DNA of 64,000 nucleotides from ZC4RG29 sp032907565 (GCA_032907565.1 JAJJPK010000061.1:1-64000), one strand, 5' to 3'; positions 7,839 through 16,817 are shown, counted from the stretch's first letter. Made by a program: numbers and translations. Notes: generated by a model from the sequence alone, not told the origin.

Positions 7839-8759
7839 ATGAAGTTCATTCTTGCAATTCTGGCTTTCTCGATCGGGGTGTTGAGCATCCCGCTGCACGC
7901 ACAAACCATCTCAAAGGAGGAACTCATTTTTCTGACCTCTGAATGGAAAGGAGAAAGGTTCCCTGACGGGCGACCGAAAATTCCGGATGACCTCCTGGAG
8001 CGCGCCAAGCATATCATGATTGACGACGCATGGACCGTGTTGAAGAATGAAGGGTACCTTAACCAATTTGAGGGCAACTGGAAGACAGTAAACAACACCA
8101 TCATGACAGGGAGGGCGGTAACAGCCATGTATTTGCCGAGCCGCCCCGACGTAGAACGGAATATCAAAGAGCGAGGATGGAAACAGGGAAGAAAAGGGAA
8201 CACCAACTCCTGGCCGATCGACATACTAACCAAGGGGGACCTTTATGTCGCTGATGCATTTGGCAAGATCAGTGGAGGCAGCATAATGGGCGCAACGCTG
8301 GCCAATTCGATTTTCAGCAAGTCCGGAAATGGCGTCGTGTTCGACGGTGCTGCCCGGGATCTCCAGGAGATAAGCAACATAGAAGGATTCAATGCTTTTG
8401 TTCGCGACTTCCATCCGTCATTCACCGAACACATGGTTCTTATGGGACTCAATACCCCAATCCGTATCGGTGAGGCTATTGTCCTGCCCGGTGACCTGGT
8501 GATTGCCACCATGGAAGGCGTGTTGTTTGTGCCAGCCCACATGGCCGAGTATGTAGTGAGCGTGGGCGAATTCGTCGTTAGAAAGGACAAGTTTGGTTTT
8601 GAAATGGTTCGATCGGGCAAATACAGCACCGGAGAAATTGACGACCAGTGGACTGATGAAATAAAGGACGAATTTTTGAAGTGGCTAAAGAATCATCCGG
8701 AATTGGGGACGATGACACGCCAGGAACTGGATGAGATTATGAGTAAGAGAACGTGGTGA
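7839..8759 (+). CDS. exported RraA/HMG-aldolase-fold family protein
   Basis: A 306-residue protein with a clear signal peptide from the ATG at 7839 (MKFILAILAFSIGVLSI, cleavage near LHA-Q). The mature part has the RraA-like fold: DLYVADAFGKISGGSIMGATLANSIF near residues 130-155 and GVVFDGAARDLQEI near 165, the region that in RraA and HMG/CHA aldolases forms the active-site loop. A C-terminal helical tail follows. Export is unusual for a family that is mostly cytosolic. An upstream ATG (7800) would add a hydrophilic leader and is rejected. Confidence 0.82.
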   Translation: MKFILAILAFSIGVLSIPLHAQTISKEELIFLTSEWKGERFPDGRPKIPDDLLERAKHIMIDDAWTVLKNEGYLNQFEGNWKTVNNTIMTGRAVTAMYLPSRPDVERNIKERGWKQGRKGNTNSWPIDILTKGDLYVADAFGKISGGSIMGATLANSIFSKSGNGVVFDGAARDLQEISNIEGFNAFVRDFHPSFTEHMVLMGLNTPIRIGEAIVLPGDLVIATMEGVLFVPAHMAEYVVSVGEFVVRKDKFGFEMVRSGKYSTGEIDDQWTDEIKDEFLKWLKNHPELGTMTRQELDEIMSKRTW

Positions 8760-8846
8760 TTTTGGAAACACATAGATCACATAGGAGGAGCGCGTTAGGA
8801 GTAAGTAGTAAGAAAGGAGAACCAGGGTGATTGGAAATCGGTAATC

Positions 8847-8871
8847 GAGACGTAGCACGCTACGTCTCTAC
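8847..8871 (+). repeat. palindromic intergenic repeat, copy 1
   Basis: A near-perfect palindrome, GAGACGTAGC / GCTACGTCTC with a 2-nt loop, followed by TAC, lies between the RraA-like and M48 genes. It is preceded by AATCGGTAATC. Two degraded relatives with GTAGA/TCTAC-type ends lie at 33875-33901 and 39668-39692. Confidence 0.55.
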
Positions 8872-8948
8872 TATCACCACATGAAACGCCCCGGGTGGTA
8901 AACGTTGGATCAATTTTTGGTGGCGACAAAAACATCCATCTCTTTCAT

Positions 8949-10394
8949 ATGAAAACGCACACCACCTTTGCAAATCCCGCTCTTATCCTCGGCCTTTTGC
9001 TCTTCGCCTGGAGCTGCGCAATGAACCCGGTCACGGGGAGAAAGCAGCTCGTTTTAATGTCGGAATCGCAGGAACTGGCCATGGGCAAAGAAGCTGATCC
9101 CCAGATCATGGCCTATTTTGGTGTTTATGACGACCCTGCCCTGAAGCAGTTCATCAACGAGAAAGGGCAGGAAATGGTGAAGGTCTCTCACCGTTCGAAG
9201 CTCACGTATGAGTTCAAAATCGTGGATTCGCCTGTCGTCAACGCCTTTGCCACGCCGGGGTATGTGTACTTCACCCGGGGTATCCTTGCCCATTTCAACA
9301 ATGAAGCTGAATTCGCGGGAGTACTGGGTCACGAAATTGGCCACATTACGGCCAGGCATGCCGTAATCCAACAGCGAAACGCAATGCTGGGGCAACTGGG
9401 GATGATCGCCGGTGTCATCCTGGTGCCCGAACTGTCGCAATTTATGGAGCCGCTTTCGGCGGGAATGCAACTCGCCCTCATGAGTTTTGGGAGGGATGCT
9501 GAACGGCAATCCGATGAACTGGGTGTGGAATATTCTTCCCGTATTGGATATGATGCCTCGGAGATGGCGGGGTTCTTTGAAACGCTTGCGAGGCAGGGTA
9601 AAGCAGCGGGCGGAGAGGAGATACCCGAGTTCTTGTCAACGCACCCATCGCCCGAGGAGCGCAATGCCACTGTCGCGAAGCTGGCGCAGGAGTGGAAAGC
9701 GAAGCTTGGTCAGGACAACCTTAAAATCAATCGCGAAAGTTACTTGAAGAGGATCGAGGGCCTTGTGATCGGCGAAGATCCGCGACAAGGATTCGTGGAG
9801 AACAACACCTTCTATCACCCGGTGTTGAAGTTTCAATTCCCAACGCCGAAAGGTTGGAGTGTTTTGAATACGCCACAGCAGGTGCAAATGGCACCATCGG
9901 ACGGCGCGGCCGTTGTGATTCTTACCCTGGCGGGAAAGGGCGCGCTGGAAGATGCCGCCAATGGCCTCCTTCAACAATACAATCTCACGCTCGTCGAATC
10001 GAAGAAAGAGAGCATCAACGGATTGAATTCTATTCTTCTGGTTGCAGATCAAACGCAGGAACAGGGGACGATACGGCTTGTCGCCGGTTTGATCCAGCAC
10101 GATGGCATTGTCTACAACCTGATGGGCATTACCTCGCTGTCGCGATTCCCGAATTACCAGTCCACCTTCCTTTCAACCATACGCGACTTCAGGCAGCTTA
10201 CGGATTCTGAAAAGCTCAATAGGAAACCCGACGTGATTCGGATCAAGGCCGTTCCCCAGAACATGACCGCCCAGGCGGCGTTCGAGCATTTCGGAATGCC
10301 ATCAACACGCATGGAAGAGCTTGCCATTATGAATGGCATCGCGTTGAACGACAGGATCGAAAAGGGGACCTTAATCAAAGTTGTGGGCAAATAA
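8949..10394 (+). CDS. M48 family metalloprotease, lipoprotein
   Basis: A 481-residue zinc metalloprotease. The ATG at 8949 gives a lipoprotein signal peptide ending LFAWSC (Cys23). The zinc motif HEIGH is at residues 128-132, followed by a third-ligand region (AERQSDELGVEY, about 50 residues later). The M48 domain ends near residue 235. A middle domain (residues ~285-420) probably binds protein or membrane, and the C-terminus (residues ~430-480, ELAIMNGIALNDRIEKGTL) resembles a LysM-like module. It resembles the BepA/YfgC envelope-quality-control group. The frame is open 18 codons further upstream from a GTG, which would bury the signal peptide. Confidence 0.93.
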   Translation: MKTHTTFANPALILGLLLFAWSCAMNPVTGRKQLVLMSESQELAMGKEADPQIMAYFGVYDDPALKQFINEKGQEMVKVSHRSKLTYEFKIVDSPVVNAFATPGYVYFTRGILAHFNNEAEFAGVLGHEIGHITARHAVIQQRNAMLGQLGMIAGVILVPELSQFMEPLSAGMQLALMSFGRDAERQSDELGVEYSSRIGYDASEMAGFFETLARQGKAAGGEEIPEFLSTHPSPEERNATVAKLAQEWKAKLGQDNLKINRESYLKRIEGLVIGEDPRQGFVENNTFYHPVLKFQFPTPKGWSVLNTPQQVQMAPSDGAAVVILTLAGKGALEDAANGLLQQYNLTLVESKKESINGLNSILLVADQTQEQGTIRLVAGLIQHDGIVYNLMGITSLSRFPNYQSTFLSTIRDFRQLTDSEKLNRKPDVIRIKAVPQNMTAQAAFEHFGMPSTRMEELAIMNGIALNDRIEKGTLIKVVGK

Positions 10395-10650
10395 CCTGTG
10401 TGTAACACTACCTCCCTACATCTCCTTGTCTCTTATCTTCAAAAGGAGAACATACCCGTCTTTTAAAAGAAAAAATATTCATTGAAACACCAACCGATAT
10501 TATTAACTTCCGTGGATGACCTTCCACAGAATTGATCAGGCATGGTTCAGCCGTAAAGTGGCGATGTTTTGGAAGACTTCTATTTAACTTCACGATCACT
10601 GGCCATTTCCAGTATACCGGAGTGACGGATTAAGGTCAAACCTCAATTTT

Positions 10651-11601
10651 ATGAGCATGCCCTTTACAAAGTTCCTCGTATGTGTTCTAATTCTTGCTGT
10701 CACCATGGGTTGTGACACAAAGAAGAATCTTTACTCTCACGAGGGATTTGTTGGGGTCAACGGCGGAAGGATATGGTATCGCGTTTCCGGCGCTGGCGAC
10801 AATACTCCACTGCTGGTTCTTCACGGTGGTCCTTCCTTCCCTTCGTATTACCTTGATCCGTTACAGCAACTTTCCGACGAACGTCCTGTAATATTTTTTG
10901 ACCAGCTGGGCTGCGGTCGGTCCGACCGGATAACAGACACGACACTCATGACCATCGATGCGCATATCGATCAGATCGCGCGGCTGCTACAATTCCTGGA
11001 TGTTGATGAATTTTACCTTTACGGGCACTCGTGGGGAAGTATGCTGGGCATGGATTATTATCTGCGGCATGGCGACGACGTGAAGGCATTGGTGCTATCG
11101 GGTCCGTGCCTGGATGCGAAACGGTGGGTGGCGGATGCTGATACGCTGATTGCGCAGTTACCCGACTCTTCCCGGATTGCCCTCCAACAAGGCATTGCAG
11201 GCATTATTGAGGACTCAGCGTTGTATAGGTCAGCAATGATTGCATACATGGACACCTACTTTGCGCGGAATAAACCTGTATCGCCATCACTGGATTCATC
11301 GTCAGTTCAGATGGGCGTGAACGTTTACGTTTATATGTGGGGAAGTAACGAATTCAGTGCCACAGGAACGCTAAAGGACTATGATCGCACGGCTGACCTG
11401 GGAAGGGTAGACGTCCCCACCCTTTACATTGCAGGGGAGTTCGACTCCGCGCGGCCGTCGACAGTCGGTTACTATCAAAGCCTGACGCCGGGGTCCCGGT
11501 TGGTAGTCGTGCCGGGAGCAGGTCATTTCATATCGCACGACAATCCCGAGCCTGAGATCATGGCAATTCGTGCATTTCTTTCTGAAATGGATAAGCAGTG
11601 A
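10651..11601 (+). CDS. alpha/beta hydrolase of the proline iminopeptidase (S33) type, lipoprotein
   Basis: A 316-residue protein with a lipobox (VTMGC, Cys21) after a short hydrophobic segment, so it is probably membrane-anchored. The oxyanion motif HGGP is at residues 58-61, the nucleophile elbow GHSWG at 125-129 (Ser127), the catalytic Asp in AGEFDSARP and the His in GAGHF. This is the S33 aminopeptidase layout. Its substrate is probably a small peptide or amide. ATG start; an in-frame ATG two codons later is possible. No operon partner. Confidence 0.92.
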   Translation: MSMPFTKFLVCVLILAVTMGCDTKKNLYSHEGFVGVNGGRIWYRVSGAGDNTPLLVLHGGPSFPSYYLDPLQQLSDERPVIFFDQLGCGRSDRITDTTLMTIDAHIDQIARLLQFLDVDEFYLYGHSWGSMLGMDYYLRHGDDVKALVLSGPCLDAKRWVADADTLIAQLPDSSRIALQQGIAGIIEDSALYRSAMIAYMDTYFARNKPVSPSLDSSSVQMGVNVYVYMWGSNEFSATGTLKDYDRTADLGRVDVPTLYIAGEFDSARPSTVGYYQSLTPGSRLVVVPGAGHFISHDNPEPEIMAIRAFLSEMDKQ

Positions 11602-11670
11602 GTACTGCGCAAAACCGTTCCTTCGGATCGATTGTTAACGTGTTATTGTATTCAATGTAAAATTGAAGCG

Positions 11671-12207
11671 ATGATGCGACTCAAAGTAAAACCTGTTGAT
11701 GAGAATACGTGGAGCGACTTTGAGGCACTTTTTCAATCCCGCGGTGCACCGTCATATTGCTGGTGCATGGCGTGGCGGATGACGTCGACAGAACTGAAGA
11801 ACAACACTTCCGCAAACAGAAAAAAATTCATCCGCAAGCGCGTCAAAAATGGAACGCCTATCGGATTGCTCGCCTATGTCGGTGACGAGCCCGTCGCGTG
11901 GTGTTCGGTCGCGCCGAGGGAGACCTATCGGCGACTAGGTGGGGATGAACAGTTGGAGCGCGTCTGGTCGGTCGCGTGTTTTTTCATCAAACGTGAGTTT
12001 AGGGACCAGGGCCTCGTGAAGTTCCTCATTGAAGAAGCGAAGAAGTATGCACGACGAAACGGTGCGAAGTATCTCGAAGCCTATCCCGTAGATCCGGACT
12101 CCCCCAGCTATCGCCACATGGGCTTCAAACCGACCTTCGAAAAAGCGAACTTTTCCTTTGTGAAGAAGGCGGGCACGAGGCGTAATGTCATGGTGTGCAA
12201 ACTCTAA
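11671..12207 (+). CDS. GNAT family N-acetyltransferase
   Basis: A 178-residue protein from the ATG at 11671 (another at 11674). The GNAT fold shows the core strand ACFFIKREFRDQGLVKFLIEEAKKYARRNGAK, where RDQGLV corresponds to the acetyl-CoA pyrophosphate loop, and the terminal YRHMGFKPTFEKANF. Acetyl acceptor unknown. The frame opens at a TTG 13 codons upstream, which would add an unlikely Cys-rich leader. It is convergent with the MocA-like gene, with only 3 nt between stops. Confidence 0.9.
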   Translation: MMRLKVKPVDENTWSDFEALFQSRGAPSYCWCMAWRMTSTELKNNTSANRKKFIRKRVKNGTPIGLLAYVGDEPVAWCSVAPRETYRRLGGDEQLERVWSVACFFIKREFRDQGLVKFLIEEAKKYARRNGAKYLEAYPVDPDSPSYRHMGFKPTFEKANFSFVKKAGTRRNVMVCKL

Positions 12208-12210
12208 CGC

Positions 12211-12870
12211 TCAAGGCTTACCGGCATTGAAGCCTTGTGCCAATCGGGCTTCCTCCTGGGCGCGCAGGCTGTCCAGGTAACGCTGATAGTCCTCCGGCGT
12301 GTCAATGTCGAGTTCGCCTCCCGGGAACTCGACTTGTTGCGCGCGCGCTTTGTTCTTATCGATGATCTGGCGTGCACCCTGTTGGTCGCCAATACCTCGG
12401 ATTTCATCGAACAACGAGGCGCCAAAAATGGCTGGCACTCCCAGGATACCGGAGTAAGCGGATGCGACAATGGCTGCCTGGGTGCTCCGGTATTTGTCAA
12501 TCAGTTCATTGAGATGGTCGGCAGTGAGCAGCGGCTGATCGCACACCAGTACGAGGATGGCTGTCGTGTCGGCCAAAAAATGCTGAATAAAGTCCATCCC
12601 AGCCTTCAATGAGCTTCCCATGCCTTTTTCCCAGCCTGAGTGAATGCAGATGTATAGCGGCAAGTCGCGAATGACTCGCCCGTGTTCACGCTCATTGTCA
12701 CCCAACACCACGAGAGTACGATCGGCATTGCTTTCGCATGAAGTACGGGCTATGCGACGGAGCAGGGGCTCGCCCTCCACCAGGAGCAATTGCTTGGATT
12801 GGCCAAGTCGGGATGAGGCTCCCGCGGCGAGAACGATAGATGTTATGATATCTGCTGGCGGCGTATTCAT
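12211..12870 (-). CDS. MobA/MocA-type nucleotidyltransferase (molybdenum cofactor)
   Basis: A 219-residue nucleotidyltransferase with the signature LAAGASSRLGQSKQLL (residues ~14-29), the metal-binding LVLVCDQPLLTADHL, and a conserved GVPAIF segment. MocA-type enzymes attach CMP to the molybdenum cofactor for xanthine dehydrogenase-family enzymes, and MobA-type attach GMP; the XdhC neighbour favours MocA. ATG at 12870. It lies 93 nt downstream of xdhC on the same strand. Confidence 0.88.
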   Translation of the reverse strand: MNTPPADIITSIVLAAGASSRLGQSKQLLLVEGEPLLRRIARTSCESNADRTLVVLGDNEREHGRVIRDLPLYICIHSGWEKGMGSSLKAGMDFIQHFLADTTAILVLVCDQPLLTADHLNELIDKYRSTQAAIVASAYSGILGVPAIFGASLFDEIRGIGDQQGARQIIDKNKARAQQVEFPGGELDIDTPEDYQRYLDSLRAQEEARLAQGFNAGKP

Positions 12871-12963
12871 AGGCGCTGACAAAGTTTGCGTTTGTTTATT
12901 GTCTGCAACCCGTGGCGATTGCCTTGCCCCGGGACCGATCAGGGGGTTACTGATAATACGTTG

Positions 12964-14151
12964 TTACTTCTCGGAAGTTTTCCGCAGAACCGGGTTCAGG
13001 TGGACTTCCTTGAATACCTGGTCGCTGCCCGGGCCACGCTTGTGAATGGGTCCCTGGCGATACTTGAGAAATCCACCGGAGCGGCACGTAAACTTACTGT
13101 GAATTTCCGCAATTATCGACACCGCGATTTCGTCAGGGGTCTCCGCTCCAATGTCGAGGCCGATCGGCGAGTGGATCCGATGCATGTCTTCCGCAGAGAG
13201 AACGATGCCTTCACGGTCGAATTCTTCGCGCATCTTGTCGAATCGCTTCCGCGGCCCCAGCATACCGATGTATGGGGCGGGGGTTTTGAGCAGCGTGCGG
13301 AGCACATCGCGGTCGTACTCATAGTTATGCGACATCAATACGCATGCTGTAAATGGTGTGATGTCGAAATCGCGCTCGATGAAGGTACGGCTACACAGTG
13401 AAAGGTTATCCGCGCCGGGGAAGAACAATGGGGCTATGTGCGCAGCGCACTCGTCCGTTACCGTGACCTCCCAACCGAGCGATTTGGCGAGCTGGCTTAC
13501 CGGCCGTGCGTCGAACCCCCCACCGAAGATGATCAGTGAAATGTTAGGCGGAATGAGTTCAAGGTACACGTCCACTTCAGAGTCCTGCCATGTATACGTC
13601 CGCGTTTCGGATGTTCGGGTTTCGAACAGTTTCGAAAGATCAGCGGCAATTCGTGATGTCAATACCTTATCGTTGAGCGATTGCTGCACGGCACCGGCGG
13701 CATCAATGAGGAGTTTCTGACCTGTTACGGTCTCATTTTCACTCCTGAAGATTGTGGCAAGCGCCATGGGTTCGCGGGTGTGGACAAATGCCTCGAAAAG
13801 GCGCACCGGATTAGCGGGATCGTTATGGTCGATGGGTTCAATCAGTACATCGATGACCCCGTTGCATCCAAGGGAAATGCCGAGATTCTGGTTGCTTTCT
13901 TCCCGCGTGTCATAGGTCACGGCCATCGGCGTTCCTTCAAGAATAACCTTTCGCGCCTTGCGCAACGCGTCGCCCTCCAGGCAGCCGCCGCTGATGCTTC
14001 CCACCCAGCGACCGTCGTCGGTGATCAGCATGCGGGCACCCGGACTCCGGTAGGAGGAACCCCGGACCTTCACAACCGTGGCCAGAGCCGCTTTACGCGC
14101 ACTGTGGTCCAGCTTCCCATATGCGTCAACAATGCTTCTGAACTCTTTCAT
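12964..14151 (-). CDS. XdhC/CoxI family protein
   Basis: A 395-residue two-domain protein. The N-terminal XdhC/CoxI domain has GARMLITDDGRWVGSISGGCLEGD near residues 37-60, and the C-terminal Rossmann domain begins at LIIFGGGFDARPVSQLAKSLGW near residue 210 and ends in the conserved IGLDIGAETPDEIAVSIIAEI. XdhC binds molybdenum cofactor and promotes its sulfuration and insertion into xanthine dehydrogenase-like hydroxylases. An unusually strong GGAGG ribosome-binding site is placed 4 nt before the ATG. The MocA-like gene is immediately downstream; no Mo-hydroxylase subunits are present in the window. Confidence 0.93.
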   Translation of the reverse strand: MKEFRSIVDAYGKLDHSARKAALATVVKVRGSSYRSPGARMLITDDGRWVGSISGGCLEGDALRKARKVILEGTPMAVTYDTREESNQNLGISLGCNGVIDVLIEPIDHNDPANPVRLFEAFVHTREPMALATIFRSENETVTGQKLLIDAAGAVQQSLNDKVLTSRIAADLSKLFETRTSETRTYTWQDSEVDVYLELIPPNISLIIFGGGFDARPVSQLAKSLGWEVTVTDECAAHIAPLFFPGADNLSLCSRTFIERDFDITPFTACVLMSHNYEYDRDVLRTLLKTPAPYIGMLGPRKRFDKMREEFDREGIVLSAEDMHRIHSPIGLDIGAETPDEIAVSIIAEIHSKFTCRSGGFLKYRQGPIHKRGPGSDQVFKEVHLNPVLRKTSEK

Positions 14152-14299
14152 ACCTCCGGATTTTCATCATTCCCGCCAAAATCGCCGGCAAACAGGGAAA
14201 AAACGCTTCCCACGTCGCCCTGTCCCGAAGTTAACAATTAGGGTACGTTAAAAACAGACCGGAGGGGAATGTTTATGTAGACGGCTGTGTACTGATTTA

Positions 14300-14749
14300 T
14301 TACTTGCTCCCCTCGCATCCCGCCAACGCTTCCGAAACCTCTTTCACCTCTACGATCCCCTCCTCGTGAGACCAGGTATTATAGATGTAGGTTACAATTT
14401 GCGCAATTTCGAGGTCGGTAAGGGCGGGAATTCCGGGCATAGGTTGAACGAACTCAATGCCGTTCACAACGAGGGGTTCGTCGACGCCATAGCGGATTAG
14501 GCAGATAACCTTGTCGCGGTTGTTGGTCATGTAATCGGACGTGTCAAGGGGTGGATACACCCGCCTCAACCCGCTGCCATCCTGCTGGTGACAGTTGCTG
14601 CAGTGTTGAACATAGAGTTGTTCTCCTTGCCGGTAGTATTGCAGGAATTTGGGAGATCCGCTTCCGGCACGGCCGCTGTTGCCTGAACATCCCGGGGCGA
14701 ACAAGAGTGTTGTAAGCAGCAGCGGCAGAACGAAGCGCTTAGTTTGCAT
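14300..14749 (-). CDS. mono-heme cytochrome c, lipoprotein
   Basis: A 149-residue class I cytochrome c. A lipobox (FAPGC, Cys21) follows the hydrophobic segment, so it is likely membrane-anchored on the periplasmic side. The heme motif CSNCH is at residues 50-54, and Met104 (VQPMPGIPALTD) is the probable distal ligand. It overlaps the end of the SCO gene by 11 nt and is co-transcribed with it. It may carry electrons to the terminal oxidase that the SCO protein helps assemble. Confidence 0.94.
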   Translation of the reverse strand: MQTKRFVLPLLLTTLLFAPGCSGNSGRAGSGSPKFLQYYRQGEQLYVQHCSNCHQQDGSGLRRVYPPLDTSDYMTNNRDKVICLIRYGVDEPLVVNGIEFVQPMPGIPALTDLEIAQIVTYIYNTWSHEEGIVEVKEVSEALAGCEGSK

Positions 14750-15389
14750 ATTCTTTTTTCAGCCTGGCGATATCGCGGAGAAGGCGGTCTACGTCTTCAT
14801 CCTTTGTGCCGTCATACTTTCCGCGGATGCGCCGTTCCTTGTCGATGAGCAGGAACGCTCCGCTGTGGATAAAGCCATCGGGCTCTGTATCGTCAGCCAT
14901 AGCTGTGGCGAAGTAGCTGGTTTGCGCAATGTTGAAGATGTCGTCCTGGTTGCCCGTAACGAAGTGCCACTTATCACTTTCTACACCCAGTCGCTCCGCG
15001 TAGTCATGCAGCAACCCAACAGTATCGTACTCCGGGTCAATAGTATGAGACAGCAGTAAGACGTCGGGATCAGATTTTATAGAGTCGTAGACACGGAGCA
15101 TCTGTGTCTTCATGATGGGGCAAATGGTGCGACAGGAAGTAAAGAAAAAGTCGGCCACGTAGATCTTGTCTTTGAAAGTGTCTTGTGTGACGACATTGCT
15201 GTCCTGGTCGACAAAACGGAAGTCCGCGATCGTGTGAAAGATCGTGTCGCTGCCTTCCACCATTCGCTGGCCGAATATCGGAAGTTTTTCCTCTCGCTTG
15301 GATGTTGAGCACGCTGCAAGGAGAATTAGTACGAATGCGATGGTATAAGAGAAAAGAGGGATTTGAAAGCGAATGACGGCGTTAGTCAT
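14739..15389 (-). CDS. SCO family copper chaperone, lipoprotein
   Basis: A 216-residue thioredoxin-fold protein. The lipobox is LLAAC (Cys27). The copper-binding Cys pair is in TSCRTICPI (Cys86 and Cys90), and the third ligand is His175 in FIHSGAF, so all SCO copper ligands are present. SCO proteins deliver copper to the CuA site of cytochrome oxidase subunit II. It overlaps the HemJ-like gene by 8 nt and the cytochrome c gene by 11 nt. Confidence 0.95.
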   Translation of the reverse strand: MTNAVIRFQIPLFSYTIAFVLILLAACSTSKREEKLPIFGQRMVEGSDTIFHTIADFRFVDQDSNVVTQDTFKDKIYVADFFFTSCRTICPIMKTQMLRVYDSIKSDPDVLLLSHTIDPEYDTVGLLHDYAERLGVESDKWHFVTGNQDDIFNIAQTSYFATAMADDTEPDGFIHSGAFLLIDKERRIRGKYDGTKDEDVDRLLRDIARLKKEYAN

Positions 15390-15915
15390 CTCTGAACTTT
15401 TTATATAGTCTGATTCCTGCCAATATGAATATTGTTACAATCAGCAATCCCGCGAGTCCCCAGGCGATGCTGATGCCGTCGCGCACGACGATGATAAACA
15501 CGATCGCGATGAGGAACAGCGTGGGAACCTCATTCCAGGCGCGCAACTGCTGTGACGAATAGCTAACAATTCCTTTTGCGAAGCGGTTCATCAGGTACTG
15601 CAGCGAAAAATGATATCCGTATAGCAAAACGACAATCGCCAGCTTGACATGCATGAAGCCCATCTTGAGATACGCTGGCTCCTGGATTAGCAGGGCAGCG
15701 CCCATCCCTAGCGTTAGGATGGCAGAAGGCCAGGTAATGCCGTACCACAGACGGCGTGCCATGGTGTACAACTGGCGGCTCAGTATGGTCTTCTCGGGTT
15801 CAGGTTTGTCGCGTGCCTCCGTAATGTAAACCATAAGGCGGGGCATGTAGAAGAGGCCGGCAAACCACGTGACAATGAATACGATGTGGACTGCTTTTAA
15901 ATAGAGAAATGTCAT
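15382..15915 (-). CDS. HemJ/CopD-like membrane protein
   Basis: A 177-residue protein with about five hydrophobic helices. The N-terminus FLYLKAVHIVFIVTWFAGLFYMPRL carries the conserved His10 and Arg region typical of HemJ-type protoporphyrinogen oxidases, and the second conserved segment is GFMHVKLAIVVLLYGYH. HemJ acts in heme synthesis with heme b as cofactor. Its place ahead of SCO and cytochrome c fits a role in building respiratory heme proteins. A generic CopD-family copper-transport role cannot be excluded. Confidence 0.82.
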   Translation of the reverse strand: MTFLYLKAVHIVFIVTWFAGLFYMPRLMVYITEARDKPEPEKTILSRQLYTMARRLWYGITWPSAILTLGMGAALLIQEPAYLKMGFMHVKLAIVVLLYGYHFSLQYLMNRFAKGIVSYSSQQLRAWNEVPTLFLIAIVFIIVVRDGISIAWGLAGLLIVTIFILAGIRLYKKFRDD

Positions 15916-15956
15916 GCGTGGGCAAAAGTGCGCAGCCGGAAACCCGAAGGCAAGTT

Positions 15957-16763
15957 TCAGGACATATTTTCAGCAACGAGTACCCGGATCTCATCGCCCA
16001 CGCGCAACTCCCCGTGCGTGGGACCGATCAGGTTCATGCCGAACATGACCTTGTTTCCGGTCTTGCGATAGCTGGCCAGCGCGCGCAGGGGTTCCTTTCC
16101 CGGAATGCCGGGCTCCTGGTCTACTCCGGGAAGCGTGCACCGCACGCATTGACGGGTGGCTGTGAACGTGTGTCCGCCAATGCTGACTTCCTTCCAGGTG
16201 TCTTCCTCGTGTGGCAGGCCACCGGTAAATACGAGGTTGGGGCGGAACCGATTCATTGGGACGGGCGTATCGAGTCTTTTGTTCAGTTCGTCCAGCGATG
16301 CCTGACCAATCACGAGAAACGGGAACGCATCCTGCAGCCGCACGTGAACTTCCTCGTCGGTGTATCCTGGCTCTACGGGTCGGGGTTTGTCTTCAGGAAA
16401 TGCCAGAAGCCGGCAACCGACCTCCAGCCTGGCGGAAAACCAACGGTCATACTCCGCGCCCATTGGGATGGCAAAAACTTCATCGTTCCATACCCGGGCA
16501 CGCTGTCCCTCATGGGCAGGAATTTCGAACGGGATTTGAAGTACATCCCCGGCAAATCGGACTTCCACGTGGTCCCGATGTAACGAGGTCTTAAAAAGTG
16601 CCATCCGTGGGTGGGACCGTTGCGTCAGGAGCGTGTCGTCTTCGCTGACAAGCATCCACCGGCGATCGTGTTCCAATCCTTTGCTGAGGATTGCCGCCGA
16701 GGGCAGCGAAACGCCGCCAAGAGATTTCACAGGGTAGGTCCAGATCTCACTTAGTTTAAGCAT
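15957..16763 (-). CDS. MOSC domain protein (YcbX/mARC type) without ferredoxin domain
   Basis: A 268-residue protein with the N-terminal MOSC beta-barrel (starts LSEIWTYPVKSLGGV) and a C-terminal MOSC domain. CVRCTLPGVDQEPG near residue 214 includes the Cys that in YcbX and mARC ligates molybdenum. These enzymes reduce N-hydroxylated compounds. E. coli YcbX also carries a C-terminal 2Fe-2S domain, absent here, so a separate electron donor would be needed. It lies 41 nt upstream of the HemJ-like gene on the same strand. Confidence 0.9.
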   Translation of the reverse strand: MLKLSEIWTYPVKSLGGVSLPSAAILSKGLEHDRRWMLVSEDDTLLTQRSHPRMALFKTSLHRDHVEVRFAGDVLQIPFEIPAHEGQRARVWNDEVFAIPMGAEYDRWFSARLEVGCRLLAFPEDKPRPVEPGYTDEEVHVRLQDAFPFLVIGQASLDELNKRLDTPVPMNRFRPNLVFTGGLPHEEDTWKEVSIGGHTFTATRQCVRCTLPGVDQEPGIPGKEPLRALASYRKTGNKVMFGMNLIGPTHGELRVGDEIRVLVAENMS

Positions 16764-16817
16764 GTCCTTTAGGGATGCGTTTGGTCTTGTCGCGAGCCGG
16801 TTCTGATTCCATCGTCC

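Noticed and set aside
10549..10561. Third copy of the 30-bp palindrome (CCGTAAAGTGGC)
   Set aside because: Only a partial half-site with no opposing arm; probably chance.
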